5,721 nucleotides of DNA from Candidatus Pacearchaeota archaeon (GTDB lineage: Archaea > Nanobdellota > Nanobdellia > Pacearchaeales > GW2011-AR1): positions 9,393-15,113 of the forward strand of contig NZCB01000026.1 of the NCBI GenBank assembly GCA_002688165.1, given 5' to 3'. Shown here in pieces: positions 4,652 through 5,721 of this stretch. How positions within the stretch are numbered: position 1 is the stretch's first letter; the number at the start of each line of letters is the position of its first letter. Below the pieces are notes generated by a model, which saw nothing but the letters and a program-made list of their open reading frames with translations, had not been told where the DNA came from and searched no databases. Position numbers and translations under genes: made by a program.

Positions 4652-5721
4652 ATGTTATTTAAACCAGGGACTGCGTTGTATGCTTATGAGATTTCTAGAG
4701 AGTCTGGTAATAAGATTCTTTATGTTAATTATATGGGGGCAAATTTTGTTCCAAATATTGCTGATAATGCAGAGGTTATGAATCAGGTTATGGATTTGTT
4801 GATAGAGAGTCCAGGGATTTCTAGAGTTGTTTTGGTTCAACAAAGAAATTATAGTTATAATGCGCAAGAAACATTTATGTTGCAGGAAATTGCTAACCTT
4901 TATACTTATTTAACAAAACAGGAGAAAATATTGAGCCCTAGTAAATTGTCTATTTTGAGTTCTCCTTCATTAGGACAGAGATATAATGATGTAGGTTATT
5001 TGTTAATTAATTTGAAAAGAGATCCTGTTGCTTGTTTTATGGAACTTAAGAGATTTGTTAAGGAAGAGAGTAATAGGATGGGAGTTGTTCCAGAGAGTAT
5101 GAAGGTAGATCAGTTGAGTTATATTAGGCTGTTGGAGAATTTTCATAAATTATTGGCAGGTACCGAATTAATGAAAAAGATGGAAAAGTATCTGGAAGAA
5201 TATGATTATAATAGAAATATTTATTATCATTTTTTTAGGCCCGAAATAATTCCTAATTTTACGTTTACTAGGTTGGTTAGTAGTTTGCCTGAAGATGCAG
5301 ATATTTTGGATCAATATATTATTGGAGATGATTTCGATCATTCGACAGTTACTATTTTGAAGAGAGATAGGGACGCTAAACCTATTTATCATTTAATGCC
5401 TCCAGAATATGGGCTGGAAGAAAATATGCAAGATTTGTTAAATCTTGCTAGAAATGTTTTGATAGAACATCAGCCCAAGGCAGAGGAATTTACAGATCCT
5501 GAGAAAACTAGACAAGTTTTTTTTAATGTTAGTAGAGATCTTCTTAGAGAGTTAGCTGAGAGTAAGCAGATGAAGCTGGAATATGAAGATCTTAATATGT
5601 TGGCTAAAATTTTAGTTAGACATACTATTGGGTTTGGTTTGATTGAGGTTTTATTGCAAGATAGAAATTTGCAAGATATAGTTTTGAATAGTCCAATTTC
5701 TTCTAATTCTGTTTTTTTGAG
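4652..5721 (+). CDS. Type II/IV secretion system (archaellum/pilus-type) ATPase, N-terminal part, cut by right edge
   Basis: The frame is open from the ATG to the window edge: 356 complete codons, no stop. Residues 327-348, GFGLIEVLLQDRNLQDIVLNSP, match the signature at the start of the N-terminal domain of the GspE/VirB11/FlaI superfamily (YGPLEPLLxDPxIEDIxVNGP). Just before it lies the usual helix with YEDLNMLAKILVRHTIG. These hexameric ATPases sit on the cytoplasmic face and drive assembly of pili, archaella or secreted substrates with a polytopic platform protein. Walker A, the Asp box, Walker B and the His box would lie beyond the window. More than 300 residues precede the signature, more than I expect in FlaI-type proteins. 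They include an alpha/beta-like region (KILYVNY..., RVVLVQQRNYSY) and two charged helical regions. The strong Shine-Dalgarno supports this start. A FlaJ/TadC-like platform gene might be expected downstream. Pilus, archaellum and other secretion roles cannot be separated here. Confidence 0.85.
   Translation, partial: MLFKPGTALYAYEISRESGNKILYVNYMGANFVPNIADNAEVMNQVMDLLIESPGISRVVLVQQRNYSYNAQETFMLQEIANLYTYLTKQEKILSPSKLSILSSPSLGQRYNDVGYLLINLKRDPVACFMELKRFVKEESNRMGVVPESMKVDQLSYIRLLENFHKLLAGTELMKKMEKYLEEYDYNRNIYYHFFRPEIIPNFTFTRLVSSLPEDADILDQYIIGDDFDHSTVTILKRDRDAKPIYHLMPPEYGLEENMQDLLNLARNVLIEHQPKAEEFTDPEKTRQVFFNVSRDLLRELAESKQMKLEYEDLNMLAKILVRHTIGFGLIEVLLQDRNLQDIVLNSPISSNSVFL

Noticed and set aside
4655..4867. 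Minus-strand open frame of 70 codons
   Set aside because: It is antisense to the start of the ATPase gene, which has a strong Shine-Dalgarno and recognisable family motif. The Ile/Asn-rich product is typical of AT-rich noise.
5168..5392. Minus-strand open frame of 74 codons with a hydrophobic end
   Set aside because: It is antisense to the ATPase coding region and explained by AT-rich codon composition.

Overview
The window looks like archaeal chromosome, most likely from a DPANN lineage of the Woesearchaeota/Pacearchaeota kind. The DNA is visibly AT-rich. TATA boxes lie about 25-30 bases ahead of several start codons, as in archaeal leaderless transcripts. The protein families also fit: an archaeal PRC-barrel protein, a secretion-type ATPase, a degenerate site-2-protease-like protein and coiled-coil proteins. 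The lineage is inferred from style and family content, not from a marker gene.

Layout: (i) 1-1070, minus strand: a partial ECF-transporter-like S component, cut by the left edge, preceded by a membrane protein that looks like an S2P (M50) protease without its HExxH. (ii) 1071-1195: a divergent promoter region. (iii) 1196-3156, plus strand: a PRC-barrel protein, then three tandem, mutually related membrane proteins of about 160-170 residues, each with a KT[QK][IL]LGD loop. (iv) 3164-4524, minus strand, convergent with the triplet: a Q/P-rich coiled-coil protein (308 aa) and a shorter coiled-coil protein (128 aa). (v) 4525-4651: a second divergent promoter region. (vi) 4652 to the right edge, plus strand: the N-terminal part of a type II/IV secretion (archaellum/type IV pilus-like) ATPase, cut before its Walker motifs.

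A working reading is that the right half belongs to a type IV pilus-like or secretion machine. The ATPase would be the motor, the two coiled-coil proteins possible cytoplasmic accessory or switch-like partners (loosely recalling archaellum ArlC/D/E), and the three small polytopic proteins a possible membrane component. Only the ATPase assignment rests on family recognition; the partnership is inferred from proximity. No gene-free stretch exceeds 130 bases. No RNA genes, CRISPR arrays, insertion sequences or attachment sites were seen.
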